In this document: positions 7,821-16,745 of the stretch, one piece after another
Layout: every line of letters starts with the position of its first letter
Numbering within the stretch: position 1 is the stretch's first letter
DNA from: Ruminococcus sp.
GTDB lineage: Bacteria; Bacillota; Clostridia; Oscillospirales; Ruminococcaceae
Direction of reading: 5' to 3'
Assembly (NCBI GenBank): GCA_029060305.1
Contig: JAIDUG010000004.1
Span: 1 to 64,000, forward strand
DNA length: 64,000 nt
Program-made: the position numbers and the translations under genes
Notes under the pieces: model-generated
What the model was told of the DNA's origin: nothing
The model's database searches: none
What the model saw: only the letters and a program-made list of their open reading frames with translations

Positions 7821-10183
7821 CACGCTTTAAGGTTGATTCCTTTTTCTTTGAGGTCTGAAATAATTCTGTCGGTTACTGCTGAAACTTCCTCACGTGTAAG
7901 AGTACGGCTCTTGTCGGAGAAGAGTATTCTCACAGTGATTGATTTTCCTGAATTGTCGGTATAAGCTCCGGCGAGACTTACTTTCTTTACAAGCGGAGAA
8001 TCTACATTTTTGATTGTCTGTCCTATTGTCTCAAACTTATCAGCCATGAATGTGAGGTCTATTTCCATTTCGGGATATTTTGAAGGCTCGTCATATACAA
8101 TGCTGTCTGAAACTACTTCCGCAAAATCTGCAACGTCAATTTCAGCGTATACTATTGAAGCCTTTTTGTCAATCTTCTTTGAAATTGTCGGATAAACGAT
8201 ACCTATTTCACCGATTTCCTTTTCACCGCAAATGACAGCGTTAAGGTTGCGAGGGTGCTGGTAAGAATGAACGGCTTCCATTTTTCTGAAACTTATTCCG
8301 GTATGCTTTATATCGTCGGCAATGACTGCAATAATGTCACGGAGTTGCATATATACTTCCTCAACGCTCCTGCTCTTGCTGAAAAGCGTTATACAAAGTT
8401 TCTTGTGTTCGTTGCAGAGGTTTGTTTCAGGATTAACTCCGTCGGCAGTTCTTCCGATTTCAAAAATTCCGAAATCTGTCGCAAAATCAGTGTTATACTT
8501 AACCTGACAAAGTTGTGTGGGTACTATTGAACGACGTATTATTTCAATATTCGGATTGGTAGCGTTGACGAGACGAACATTATCCTCAATCTCTATTCCC
8601 AGAGCCTTGTACTCGTCATTGTACACCCATACGTAAGAATGTACTTCGTGCAGATTGTACTTCTGTACAAGCAAATCCTTTATTCTGTCCTCAACGCTTT
8701 TTTCAACCTCAGTACGTACAGGATATAAAGGTGCCGTGGCTGTATTAATGTCGAAATTGTCATAACCGTAAATACGTGTGATTTCCTCGATAATATCGGC
8801 TTTCATTGTGATGTCCTTTGTTGCACGCCATGACGGTATTTTTACCGAAAATACATTGTCTTTTTCAGATATTCCGAAACCGAGTGAATCAAGGGTTTTA
8901 ATGATAGTATCGTTTGAAATCTCTATTCCCGTGTACCTGTCAACAAAAGCCTTTGTAAAATCGAAAGATATTTCAGGATATTTATAGGCGTACTCGTCAG
9001 TGAGTGAAGATATTACTTTGGAATCAGGGTCTGAATCAAGCATGAGTTTCACGAAACGTCCGATAGCTGTAACCGTCATTTCAGGGTCAAGGCACTTTTC
9101 ATATCTCATTGAAGCGTCTGTACGGTGTGCAAGTCTCACGCTTGACTTTCTGATTGAAACAGCATCAAAAGTTGCTGATTCAAGAGTGAGTGCTGTTGTA
9201 TCTTCGACTATCTCAGAATCAAGTCCTCCCATAATTCCCGCAATCGCAACAGGATTGTCACCGTTGCAAATCATAAGAGTGTTTTCGTCGATATTTCTTT
9301 CAACTTTGTCAAGAGTCTGGAAAACAAAAGGCTTATCAAAACGTCTTATTCTTATACTGCTCACTTTTCTTGAATCGAATGCGTGCATAGGCTGACCCAT
9401 TTCAAGCATAAGGTAGTTAGTAAGGTCTGCGAGGAAATTTATCGCTCTCATTCCGCAGTAGTAAAGACGTACACGCATATTTACCGGACTTACATTCCTC
9501 TTGATATTATCAACCTGCAAGCAAGAATAACGCTGACAGAGAGGGTCTAAAATCTTCATGTCAATCTGCGGTAAACTATCAAACTGACTTAAATCAACGG
9601 TTTCAAGAGGTCTGAGAGGTCTGCCTGTAAGTGCGGAAAATTCCCTTGCTATACCATAATGTCCCCATAAGTCAGGACGGTTTGTCAGTGACTTGTTGTC
9701 AACCTCAAATACAATATCTTCAATCTGATATGCTTCCTTAAGGTCTGTACCATTCGGAATATCGTCAGTGATTTCCATAATACCGCTGTTGTCGTCACTG
9801 AGACCTATTTCAGCTTCTGAACAGCACATACCATATGAAGTATATCCTGCAAGTTTACGTGGTGAAATAGTTATATCGCCGATTTTTGCCCCTACCTGTG
9901 CAAACGCTGTTTTCATACCGACCTTTACATTAGGTGCACCGCACACAACGTCAACAAGTTCTTCCCTGCCTGCATCTACTTTCAGAAGATGAAGTTTCTT
10001 TGAATCGGGGTGTTCATCTACTGACTTTATTTCAGCAACTATTATTCCGGAAATGTCACTGCCTTTCATAAAAATTTCGTTTTCCACTTCTGCGGTCGAC
10101 AGTGAAAACTGGTGTATAAGTGCAAGTTTGTCAAGTCCGCTGAAATCAACAAATTCCGAAATCCAGTTCATTGATAAAAACAT
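7820..10183 (-). CDS. pheT: Phenylalanine-tRNA ligase beta subunit
   Basis: The 787-residue protein has the full PheT order: N-terminal fold, tRNA-binding (EMAP-like) domain around residues 40-150 with DSKKLHLLKVD and VVCGAPNV, B3/B4 editing domain (about 210-390), B5 domain, the catalytic-like core and the C-terminal anticodon-binding domain. It pairs with PheS to charge tRNA-Phe. The start MFLSMNWISEFVDFSGL is standard for the family. It lies 19 bases downstream of pheS and is controlled by the same T-box. Confidence 0.97.
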   Translation of the reverse strand: MFLSMNWISEFVDFSGLDKLALIHQFSLSTAEVENEIFMKGSDISGIIVAEIKSVDEHPDSKKLHLLKVDAGREELVDVVCGAPNVKVGMKTAFAQVGAKIGDITISPRKLAGYTSYGMCCSEAEIGLSDDNSGIMEITDDIPNGTDLKEAYQIEDIVFEVDNKSLTNRPDLWGHYGIAREFSALTGRPLRPLETVDLSQFDSLPQIDMKILDPLCQRYSCLQVDNIKRNVSPVNMRVRLYYCGMRAINFLADLTNYLMLEMGQPMHAFDSRKVSSIRIRRFDKPFVFQTLDKVERNIDENTLMICNGDNPVAIAGIMGGLDSEIVEDTTALTLESATFDAVSIRKSSVRLAHRTDASMRYEKCLDPEMTVTAIGRFVKLMLDSDPDSKVISSLTDEYAYKYPEISFDFTKAFVDRYTGIEISNDTIIKTLDSLGFGISEKDNVFSVKIPSWRATKDITMKADIIEEITRIYGYDNFDINTATAPLYPVRTEVEKSVEDRIKDLLVQKYNLHEVHSYVWVYNDEYKALGIEIEDNVRLVNATNPNIEIIRRSIVPTQLCQVKYNTDFATDFGIFEIGRTADGVNPETNLCNEHKKLCITLFSKSRSVEEVYMQLRDIIAVIADDIKHTGISFRKMEAVHSYQHPRNLNAVICGEKEIGEIGIVYPTISKKIDKKASIVYAEIDVADFAEVVSDSIVYDEPSKYPEMEIDLTFMADKFETIGQTIKNVDSPLVKKVSLAGAYTDNSGKSITVRILFSDKSRTLTREEVSAVTDRIISDLKEKGINLKA

Positions 10184-10202
10184 TTTATTAACTCTCCTTT
10201 CT

Positions 10203-11252
10203 TCATTCTGCCGTGAACTGCGACAGGCTCTTTAAATTACCGCTGTTGAGGTCACGGATATCCTTGATACCATACTTCATCATTGCAAGACGTGTCATTC
10301 CGAGACCGAAAGCAAAACCGGTATATTCTTCGGGGTCAATACCGCCTGCTCTGAGTACTTCAGGGTGAATCATTCCGCAAGGACAGAGTTCCAACCAACC
10401 GCTTTGCTTACACGACGGACAGCCCTCTCCTCCGCATATCAGACAGCTTATATCAAGCTCGAATCCAGGTTCTACAAACGGGAAAAATCCTGGTCTTAAT
10501 CTTACTTTTATATCTTTCTGAAAAACTTCTGAAAGCATAGTCTTCATAAAGAAGATGAGGTTAGAAATCGAAATGTTTCTGTCAACCATAACGCCTTCCA
10601 TCTGGAAAAAGGTATTTTCGTGGCAAGCGTCAGTAGCCTCGTTTCTGAAACAACGTCCGGGGAAAATAGCTTTAATAGGTTTGCCCTCTTCAACAAGTGC
10701 CTTACGGTACTTTCTGTATATAGCGTTCTGAGCGGCGGAAGTATGAGATTTCAGGAGCTGACCGTTAGTCAGATAATAGGTATCCTGCATATCTCTTGCT
10801 GGGTGATGTTTCGGAATGTTCACAGCCTCAAAACATTCATAATCGGTAACAATTTCGCTGTAGTCTTCAATATTGAATCCCATTGAGCTGAATATTCTTT
10901 CGCACTCTCTCTGTACAAGAGTAATCGGGTGATATGAACCTCTTTCAAGTACCGGTGGTGCTGATACGTCAAATTCCGGCATTGAGTTGATTTCGATTTC
11001 AAGTTCTTTCTGTTTAATCTGTTCAACTTTCTTTGCGATAGCTTCTGTTATTTCGTTTTTCAGGACGTTCACCTGCTGACCGAAAGATTTCTTTTCTTCA
11101 TTGGAAAGGTCTTTCATAGTCTTCATAAGTCCTGTGACAGCCCCTTTTTTTCCGAGGTACTCAATACGGATTTCCTCAAGTGCCTGAGCATTCAAAGCGT
11201 TCCTGAGTTTTTCGGAAAAAGCCTGTCTGATTTCGTTCATTTTTTCTGACAT
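10203..11252 (-). CDS. pheS: Phenylalanine-tRNA ligase alpha subunit
   Basis: The 349-residue product has an N-terminal coiled coil (residues 1-90, tRNA contact) and the class II catalytic core. The core shows motif 2 (GRCFRNEATDACHENTFFQ) and motif 3 (GFAFGLGMTRLAMMKYGI), plus the E-G-V and F-P-F-V-E-P-G segments of the phenylalanine pocket. A Cys cluster (CLICGGEGCPSCKQSGW) is the usual PheS insert. First gene of the pheST operon behind the T-box leader. Confidence 0.97.
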   Translation of the reverse strand: MSEKMNEIRQAFSEKLRNALNAQALEEIRIEYLGKKGAVTGLMKTMKDLSNEEKKSFGQQVNVLKNEITEAIAKKVEQIKQKELEIEINSMPEFDVSAPPVLERGSYHPITLVQRECERIFSSMGFNIEDYSEIVTDYECFEAVNIPKHHPARDMQDTYYLTNGQLLKSHTSAAQNAIYRKYRKALVEEGKPIKAIFPGRCFRNEATDACHENTFFQMEGVMVDRNISISNLIFFMKTMLSEVFQKDIKVRLRPGFFPFVEPGFELDISCLICGGEGCPSCKQSGWLELCPCGMIHPEVLRAGGIDPEEYTGFAFGLGMTRLAMMKYGIKDIRDLNSGNLKSLSQFTAE

Positions 11253-11284
11253 TTTGTTACTTTCCTTTCGTATTATTTCGGAGA

Positions 11285-11553
11285 CAAAAAAACACCCGTC
11301 CCCGATAAAATGGGACGAGTATTATATAAACCCGTGGTACCACCCATATTCAGAAGAAATATAAAATTCCCCTGCACTCTTTGCGTTTGGACGTGAACGC
11401 TGACACTTCTGCTTAGTCCTTAAAAGGTTTCCGCAGAAATACTCCTATGCTGAAATTCACCAGTAAAAACGTTGTACGTTCTCACAGCCGACGGAACAGT
11501 ACTCTCTGAATACGTCTTTTTTACTGACTACTTACACATATTCACTGTATGCA
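11285..11553 (-). ncRNA. T-box riboswitch for phenylalanine
   Basis: The leader of pheST carries the hallmark T-box core GGGTGGTACCACGGG (minus strand, about 11347-11333), which pairs with the tRNA acceptor end. A terminator follows (CTCGTCCC, six-base loop, GGGGACGGG, then seven T at about 11318-11285). Stem I contains the AGAGAGT and GAACGTAC elements. A specifier-loop candidate reads GAATTTCAGC, giving the Phe codon TTC. Uncharged tRNA-Phe would favour the antiterminator and expression of pheST. Confidence 0.93.
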
Positions 11554-11559
11554 ATTTAT

Positions 11560-11588
11560 ATTATAGCACCCGATTTTGAAAATGTCAA
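11560..11588 (-). promoter_or_regulatory. Consensus promoter of pheST
   Basis: On the minus strand TTGACA (11588-11583), 17 bases, TATAAT (11565-11560), immediately upstream of the T-box. Confidence 0.85.
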
Positions 11589-11609
11589 GAAAAAATTTCA
11601 AAAAATTTC

Positions 11610-11638
11610 TTGTATTTTCTGTGGAAATATGATAAAAT
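11610..11638 (+). promoter_or_regulatory. Predicted promoter of the dockerin protein gene
   Basis: TTGTAT (11610-11615), 17-base spacer, TAAAAT (11633-11638); about 35 bases then lead to an AAGGAGG ribosome site. It is divergent from the pheST promoter. Confidence 0.5.
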
Positions 11639-11679
11639 TATATTGAAATTATTTTATATCAACAAGGAGGTTTTTTATT

Positions 11680-14085
11680 ATGAAAACATTCAGCAAAATC
11701 ATTTCTGCTGTAAGCGTTCCGGTAATGATTGCCGGAATGGCAAGCGTTCCTGCAAGTGCGGAAATAACCCTCAAAGACAGCGGAATTTCCTATACGGAAA
11801 AAGTCGGCACTATTAACAATCCTGCTATGGGTTACACTACAACCTGCTGGGCTAACTGCAAACCAAACAATACTCCTACCTACAGCCCTACAGGAAGTCT
11901 TGTATTATTCTTTATAGATATAGGAGCGTTTTCTTGCGGTGTGAACGGTACTACAAATGACGATGGCACTTATATTGACGGCGTGGACTACGACCTTGAC
12001 GAGACTTTTTTCAGTGCGTGGCGTACTACACTTGAAAACTGCCGTAAAAACGGTTGTATGGTTGCACTGAGATTCCGTTACGATGCAAACGGCAAGGACA
12101 AACCTGAACCGGCAACTTTCGATAAGGTGCTTGACCACATACAGCAGATTAAAGACAGCGGTATTCTTGAGGATTACAAGGATATTATAGCTTACGTGGA
12201 AAGCGGTTTTGTAGGCAAGTGGGGCGAACAGCATGGCGGTAAATATACTTCAGTTGAGGACAAGGCAAAAGTCCTTGACGCTATGCTTGAATGTGTACCG
12301 TCTCCGATTCCTGTAACCGTGCGTACTCCTGACATCTTTGCAAAATGGGTAGGAATTGAACGTAAAGACCTTGCTGACTATGAATCTTCCGGAGAGGAAC
12401 TCCGTGTAGGTCTCTATAATGACGGATATATGGGAAGCGATTCAGATTTAGGCACTTTCGCAAACCGTCCCATTGAAATCGAATGGCTTGCAAAACAGAC
12501 TCTCACTTCATATTACGGCGGTGAATTTTCGGGCAATCTCGACTGGGCGAAAAAATATGACACTTATCTTCCTGAAAACGCCGTCCCCGAAATGTACAAA
12601 ACACACCTAAGTTATATAAACGGAAATATATTCCAGTTGTACAAAGACTATACTTTCGGCAAACAATATGACGTTGAAAACGTTGACAATTCAGCATATT
12701 ACGGTCAGAACGTTTTCCAGTTTATAAGAGACCATATAGGTTACAGATTTGTTCTCAGAAAATCGGAAATTTCGGAAACAGTCGAACAGGGCGGAACTCT
12801 TGACCTGCACTTCAATATTGAAAATACAGGTTTTGCAAATCCGATTCCCGAACAGAAAGTAGAAATAATTCTCGAACAGAACGGAAATTTTGTCCGTACT
12901 CCTGTAAACGTAAACTCAAACGAATGGTATTCATGTACAACGTCGGAAGAATTACTGGAGCTTAATCTTCCTGACAGTCTGCCCACTGGTGACTGGAATG
13001 CTTATCTGAAAATCACTTGCGGAAACAATACCGTTGAACAGTTGAATTTAAGGTCGGTGCAGTTTGCAAACGAAGATGTATGGAACGCCTCACTCGGTGC
13101 TAACTATATTGGAAGTTTCACGGTTACTGAAAGCGATACTCACAGCTCGGACAACGGATTCTATCAGACGGGAAATCAGCCTGACGAAGATTCCGGCAGA
13201 ATGTACAGCATAAACGGACACACTACTGCTGACGGTCTTATAACTTCCCCTTACGAATGGACGGAAGATATGTTGATAGCGGAAGACGGTGACAAAAAAC
13301 TCTATCTTACAGCAGATGATAAGTATATGTATATAATGGCAGATATTCCGAATAACGCTGAAAAACCTGTATGGAATATCCGTGTTGAAAACGAAGATAC
13401 AGAAACTTCATACTGGTACTACAAACAGTCGGCAGGCTGGATTTATTACAATCAGGGTAATCATGATGGTATAACGCTTACTGTAAACGGCAATATTGCA
13501 GAATTCAAAATAGCTTTCGGTGACGTTATGGGAGTAAATGCAGGTACTAAACTGAAATCTGTCCGTGTATTCGTACAGGACGAAGCTCACGAATGGGTAA
13601 ATTCAGGTGACTTAAAAAGCGGTGAATGTATTGTACCGTCGAACTTCCCTGTATACTCCGCACCATATGAAATAAGACTTTCCAAAGGAGACAGTTATAC
13701 AGTACGTCCTGAAGTTTCTGTATCAGATGCTAAGTATCAGTGGTATCTTGACGGAAAGGAAATCAAAGGTGCTGACGGTGCTGAATATCAGATTTCCAAT
13801 GCTGACGAAAATTCAACAGGTAAATATTCAGTAAAGGTTACTGCAAACGGCGTGACTTCTGAAATACCTGTACTTACAGTTTCAGAAATAGTGGGTGCTG
13901 ACGAAATAAAAGGCGACATTAATTCAGACGGTAAAGTAAACGTTGCAGACCTTGTACTCATGGAAAAATATATACTCGGTTCGCAGACTTTCACAGAAAA
14001 ACAATTCAGAGTTGCAGACCTCTCCGGAGACAGTGCGGTTGATTCTTTCGATATGGTTATGATTAGAAAAATTCTTGTAAAATAA
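11680..14085 (+). CDS. Secreted DUF4874/DUF4832 protein with dockerin
   Basis: Residues 1-27 are a classical signal peptide ending PASA. Residues about 40-330 match the DUF4874 fold (a TIM-barrel-like glycosidase-related domain; note the acidic YVESGFVGKWGEQH segment). Residues about 335-465 match DUF4832, a beta domain. A further beta region (about 475-655) looks like a carbohydrate-binding or sugar-enzyme ancillary domain, followed by an Ig-like module (about 665-735). The last 60 residues are a type I dockerin with two calcium-loop repeats: GDINSDGKVNVADLVLMEKY and ADLSGDSAVDSFDMVMIRKI. It should be exported and plugged into a cohesin scaffold. The enzymatic activity is unknown. Confidence 0.85.
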   Translation: MKTFSKIISAVSVPVMIAGMASVPASAEITLKDSGISYTEKVGTINNPAMGYTTTCWANCKPNNTPTYSPTGSLVLFFIDIGAFSCGVNGTTNDDGTYIDGVDYDLDETFFSAWRTTLENCRKNGCMVALRFRYDANGKDKPEPATFDKVLDHIQQIKDSGILEDYKDIIAYVESGFVGKWGEQHGGKYTSVEDKAKVLDAMLECVPSPIPVTVRTPDIFAKWVGIERKDLADYESSGEELRVGLYNDGYMGSDSDLGTFANRPIEIEWLAKQTLTSYYGGEFSGNLDWAKKYDTYLPENAVPEMYKTHLSYINGNIFQLYKDYTFGKQYDVENVDNSAYYGQNVFQFIRDHIGYRFVLRKSEISETVEQGGTLDLHFNIENTGFANPIPEQKVEIILEQNGNFVRTPVNVNSNEWYSCTTSEELLELNLPDSLPTGDWNAYLKITCGNNTVEQLNLRSVQFANEDVWNASLGANYIGSFTVTESDTHSSDNGFYQTGNQPDEDSGRMYSINGHTTADGLITSPYEWTEDMLIAEDGDKKLYLTADDKYMYIMADIPNNAEKPVWNIRVENEDTETSYWYYKQSAGWIYYNQGNHDGITLTVNGNIAEFKIAFGDVMGVNAGTKLKSVRVFVQDEAHEWVNSGDLKSGECIVPSNFPVYSAPYEIRLSKGDSYTVRPEVSVSDAKYQWYLDGKEIKGADGAEYQISNADENSTGKYSVKVTANGVTSEIPVLTVSEIVGADEIKGDINSDGKVNVADLVLMEKYILGSQTFTEKQFRVADLSGDSAVDSFDMVMIRKILVK

Positions 14086-14086
14086 C

Positions 14087-14115
14087 TTGACATCTTCAGG
14101 AAGATATGGTATAAT
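14087..14115 (+). promoter_or_regulatory. Consensus promoter before the 142-aa gene
   Basis: TTGACA (14087-14092), 17 bases, TATAAT (14110-14115). It may drive both the 142-aa gene and thrH. Confidence 0.8.
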
Positions 14116-14151
14116 AGATTCGTAAATTTTTCAGAAAGAAGTATTTTTTAA

Positions 14152-14580
14152 ATGTCTGAAATACTGATTAAACAAAACCGTCTGTACAAAGGAATTTTTT
14201 GGATAACTGATATTGATAATGTTTATAGTTCTGATTTATACTTCCTGATACCTTGCGACATAAACGGCAATATCAATGATTCTGATTTTGAAATTCTATC
14301 CACTATGTCAGCAGAACATTCAGATAACTATAACCATAAAAAAGTATGGAACACTCTTCCTAAAAAAACAACTCACGGTAAATCTTTTGACTATTATCCC
14401 AGAGGAAGAACGGAAATAAAAAATGGTATTGCTGTTATATATCATTCGCCATATATTCCTCAGGACGATTTGAAAAACTGGCTTATTGAAAAGTTTAATC
14501 TTACTTCTTCCAACGGAATTAAAAAAATCCGACTTGTTGCCGACGGTTCAAATCATTACAAATGCTGGCTTGATTATTAA
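14152..14580 (+). CDS. Hypothetical protein (142 aa)
   Basis: A soluble mixed alpha/beta protein of 142 residues with no signal or membrane segment. The centre, KTTHGKSFDYYPRGRTEIKN, is basic and Tyr-rich; the end, KKIRLVADGSNHYKCWLDY, looks like two terminal strands. The ribosome site is weak (GAAAGAAG, 14 bases from ATG). I do not recognise the family; size and composition resemble immunity or phage-derived proteins. It precedes thrH by 32 bases. Confidence 0.65.
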   Translation: MSEILIKQNRLYKGIFWITDIDNVYSSDLYFLIPCDINGNINDSDFEILSTMSAEHSDNYNHKKVWNTLPKKTTHGKSFDYYPRGRTEIKNGIAVIYHSPYIPQDDLKNWLIEKFNLTSSNGIKKIRLVADGSNHYKCWLDY

Positions 14581-14612
14581 AATATTCAATAATAAAGGAG
14601 ATTAAAAAAACA

Positions 14613-15215
14613 ATGTATATTACTTGTCTTGATTTAGAGGGCGTACTTGTTCCTGAAATATGGATTGCATTCGCAGAAGCAAGCGGTATTCCCGAACTCA
14701 AAAAAACTACTCGTGACGAACCTGATTACGACAAACTTATGAACTGGCGTTTAGGCGTTCTTAAAGAACACGGTCTCGGTCTCAGGGAAATTCAGGAAAC
14801 TATCGCAAAAATTGACCCTATGGAAGGGGCTAAGGAATTTCTTGACGAACTCCGTTCACTCTGTCAGGTAATCATTATCAGTGATACATTTAGCGAATTT
14901 GCTTCTCCCCTTATGAAAAAACTCGGTATGCCGACTATCTTCTGCAACTCCCTTGAGGTAGCCGAAAACGGCGAAATTACGGGTTTCAAGATGCGTTGCG
15001 AAAAGTCAAAACTTACAACTGTAAAAGCACTTCAGTCAATCGGTTACGAAACTATCGCAAGCGGTGACAGTTACAACGATTTGGGAATGATTCTCAACAG
15101 CAAGGCAGGTTTCCTTTTCAGAAGTACCGAAAAAATCAAGGCTGACTATCCTCAGCTCCCTGCTTTCGAGACTTACGAAGAACTCCTCGACGCTATCAAA
15201 AAAGCTATGAAATAA
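14613..15215 (+). CDS. thrH: ThrH: phosphoserine phosphatase / homoserine kinase
   Basis: A 200-residue HAD hydrolase. The nucleophile motif is unusual: DLEGVLVPEIW rather than DxDxT, which is the signature of ThrH, an enzyme that dephosphorylates phosphoserine and can pass the phosphate to homoserine. Motif II (IISDTF), motif III Lys and motif IV (GDSYNDLGM) are intact. It can supply serine, and threonine by way of phosphohomoserine. An AAAGGAG ribosome site precedes the ATG at 14613. Confidence 0.92.
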   Translation: MYITCLDLEGVLVPEIWIAFAEASGIPELKKTTRDEPDYDKLMNWRLGVLKEHGLGLREIQETIAKIDPMEGAKEFLDELRSLCQVIIISDTFSEFASPLMKKLGMPTIFCNSLEVAENGEITGFKMRCEKSKLTTVKALQSIGYETIASGDSYNDLGMILNSKAGFLFRSTEKIKADYPQLPAFETYEELLDAIKKAMK

Positions 15216-15222
15216 AAAATTT

Positions 15223-15256
15223 TCCGACAGATGTAAAAAGTCTGCCGGATTTTTTT
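15223..15256 (+). terminator. Intrinsic terminator of thrH
   Basis: TCCGACAGA (15223-15231) pairs with TCTGCCGGA (15241-15249) with one mismatch, followed by seven T. Confidence 0.85.
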
Positions 15257-15261
15257 GTAGA

Positions 15262-15753
15262 CTAATCCTGAATTATATAAACGATATTGAACAGAATTTT
15301 GTCGTTTTCAAGAAGTTCAAAAAACTTGTCAAGCGTTATAACTCCGCATACGTTATTGTGTTCACCTCCTTGCAACCGTGGCAGAAACATTATTCTTTTT
15401 TTCGGCGAGGAGGTCTGTAAATGTTTCATTACGCTTTTAAAAGAATGTTCGTATTCGGGACGGATATTCAGTACATACATACCATCTCTGTCATCTTCCC
15501 AGAAAGGATAATTTATTTTTGATTTGTCAATAATTTTTATTTTGGCAATATTGTACGCACTGAAACACCTGTTATTTAAGTCTGTTTCAAAAAGACTGCA
15601 CCACGAACCACGTCTTTCTGTCATATATACGAAAGTGCTTCCATAACGATTTCTACCACCATACTGTGAGTTTACTTCAATTCTTATATTTTCTATTACT
15701 GACGTTTTAAGATGTTTTCTTCCCTCAACAAGAATTTCCAAATCAAATGACAT
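15262..15753 (-). CDS. Hypothetical protein (163 aa)
   Basis: A soluble protein of 163 residues, mainly predicted beta strands in the first 70 residues (LEILVEGRKHL, IRIEVNS) followed by helices. It has no signal, membrane segment or catalytic motif that I recognise. It lies 10 bases downstream of the patatin gene on the same strand, so both probably share a transcript. Base composition is like that of its neighbours. A small immunity or adaptor role would be a guess. Confidence 0.65.
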   Translation of the reverse strand: MSFDLEILVEGRKHLKTSVIENIRIEVNSQYGGRNRYGSTFVYMTERRGSWCSLFETDLNNRCFSAYNIAKIKIIDKSKINYPFWEDDRDGMYVLNIRPEYEHSFKSVMKHLQTSSPKKRIMFLPRLQGGEHNNVCGVITLDKFFELLENDKILFNIVYIIQD

Positions 15754-15763
15754 ATTACGTTCC

Positions 15764-16612
15764 TCATTCAGATATAAAAGTTTTTACTTTATCAATATAT
15801 TTGTTTGCAGTATTCCTGCCGATACGGTACACTTCACGGAGTACATCGGGATTATGTTCGATATGACCCACCGGCAACTTTTCAGGCGGTGCAATAACCA
15901 ACGCTTTTCCTGCCTGCTCCTCACATCGAATATATTTCAATTCAGCGTTGTACATCTTGTGACGGTTATTCATAGCGTTTATGAGATTAGGGTACTTACG
16001 TAGCAACGGTCTGAATCGACGTGCCATACTGCTCGGCGGTTTAACAAAACCTCTCGGCTGAGTGAGTATAACAATATTTCTGTCGTAACCTGCTTTTTTC
16101 ATAAATTTCAGCGGTATTGAATCGGAAATCCCACCGTCAAGAAGTTTCTTTCCGCCTACTTCCACAATCCTTGAAACCACCGGCATTGAAGCAGATGCCC
16201 TCATCCATTCAAGTTCATCATAGTCAACTTTCATCATTCTGTGATATACAGGTTTGCCTGTCTCAACGTCCGTACATACCACATAAAATTCCATAGGTGA
16301 ATTTCTGAAAGTTTCAGTATCAAAAATATCCAGTTTTTCTGGAATTTCGTGGTAACAGAAATTCGCTCCGAAAATATCCCCTGTTTTCAAAAATGACCAC
16401 ATACTACAATAACGTTTATCACGGCAGAACCTCGTATTATAACGTATAACACGTCGTGGCTGGTGTGATTTATAGTTGCAACCGAAAGCCCCTCCTGCCG
16501 ACACTCCGACAGCTCCGTCCGGTTCTATACCGTTTTCCATAAAAACATCTATCACGCCTGCGGTGAACATTCCACGCATTGCACCGCCCTCCATAACAAG
16601 TCCGTACTTCAT
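15764..16612 (-). CDS. Patatin-like phospholipase
   Basis: The start is set at ATG 16612, behind a GGAGG site; the upstream extension is untranslated leader. The 282-residue protein opens with the oxyanion motif EGGAMRGMFTAG, then the nucleophile elbow GVSAGG (Ser near residue 40) and the catalytic Asp in DGGISDSIPL (near residue 158). That is the Ser-Asp dyad of bacterial patatins. It should hydrolyse acyl esters of lipids in the cytoplasm. The bacterial YjjU-type subgroup fits its length and C-terminal Arg-rich end. Confidence 0.9.
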   Translation of the reverse strand: MKYGLVMEGGAMRGMFTAGVIDVFMENGIEPDGAVGVSAGGAFGCNYKSHQPRRVIRYNTRFCRDKRYCSMWSFLKTGDIFGANFCYHEIPEKLDIFDTETFRNSPMEFYVVCTDVETGKPVYHRMMKVDYDELEWMRASASMPVVSRIVEVGGKKLLDGGISDSIPLKFMKKAGYDRNIVILTQPRGFVKPPSSMARRFRPLLRKYPNLINAMNNRHKMYNAELKYIRCEEQAGKALVIAPPEKLPVGHIEHNPDVLREVYRIGRNTANKYIDKVKTFISE

Positions 16613-16649
16613 ATTTACCTCCGATTTACAGTTTAGATTTATAAAATTT

Positions 16650-16678
16650 ATTATATTATTTTTCACAGAAAAAGTCAA
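16650..16678 (-). promoter_or_regulatory. Predicted promoter of the patatin gene
   Basis: Minus strand TTGACT (16678-16673), 17 bases, TATAAT (16655-16650). Confidence 0.75.
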
Positions 16679-16684
16679 TATGTA

Positions 16685-16720
16685 AAAAAATCCCCCACCT
16701 GAAAAAATGAGGGATTTTTT
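16685..16720 (-). terminator. Terminator at the end of the amt-pyrG-glnN operon
   Basis: AAAAAATCCC and GGGATTTTTT form an inverted repeat around a 16-base loop; on the minus strand the right arm is followed by a run of T. It separates the operon from the patatin promoter. Confidence 0.75.
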
Positions 16721-16745
16721 GTCTACAGAGTAAACAGTTTATTTA

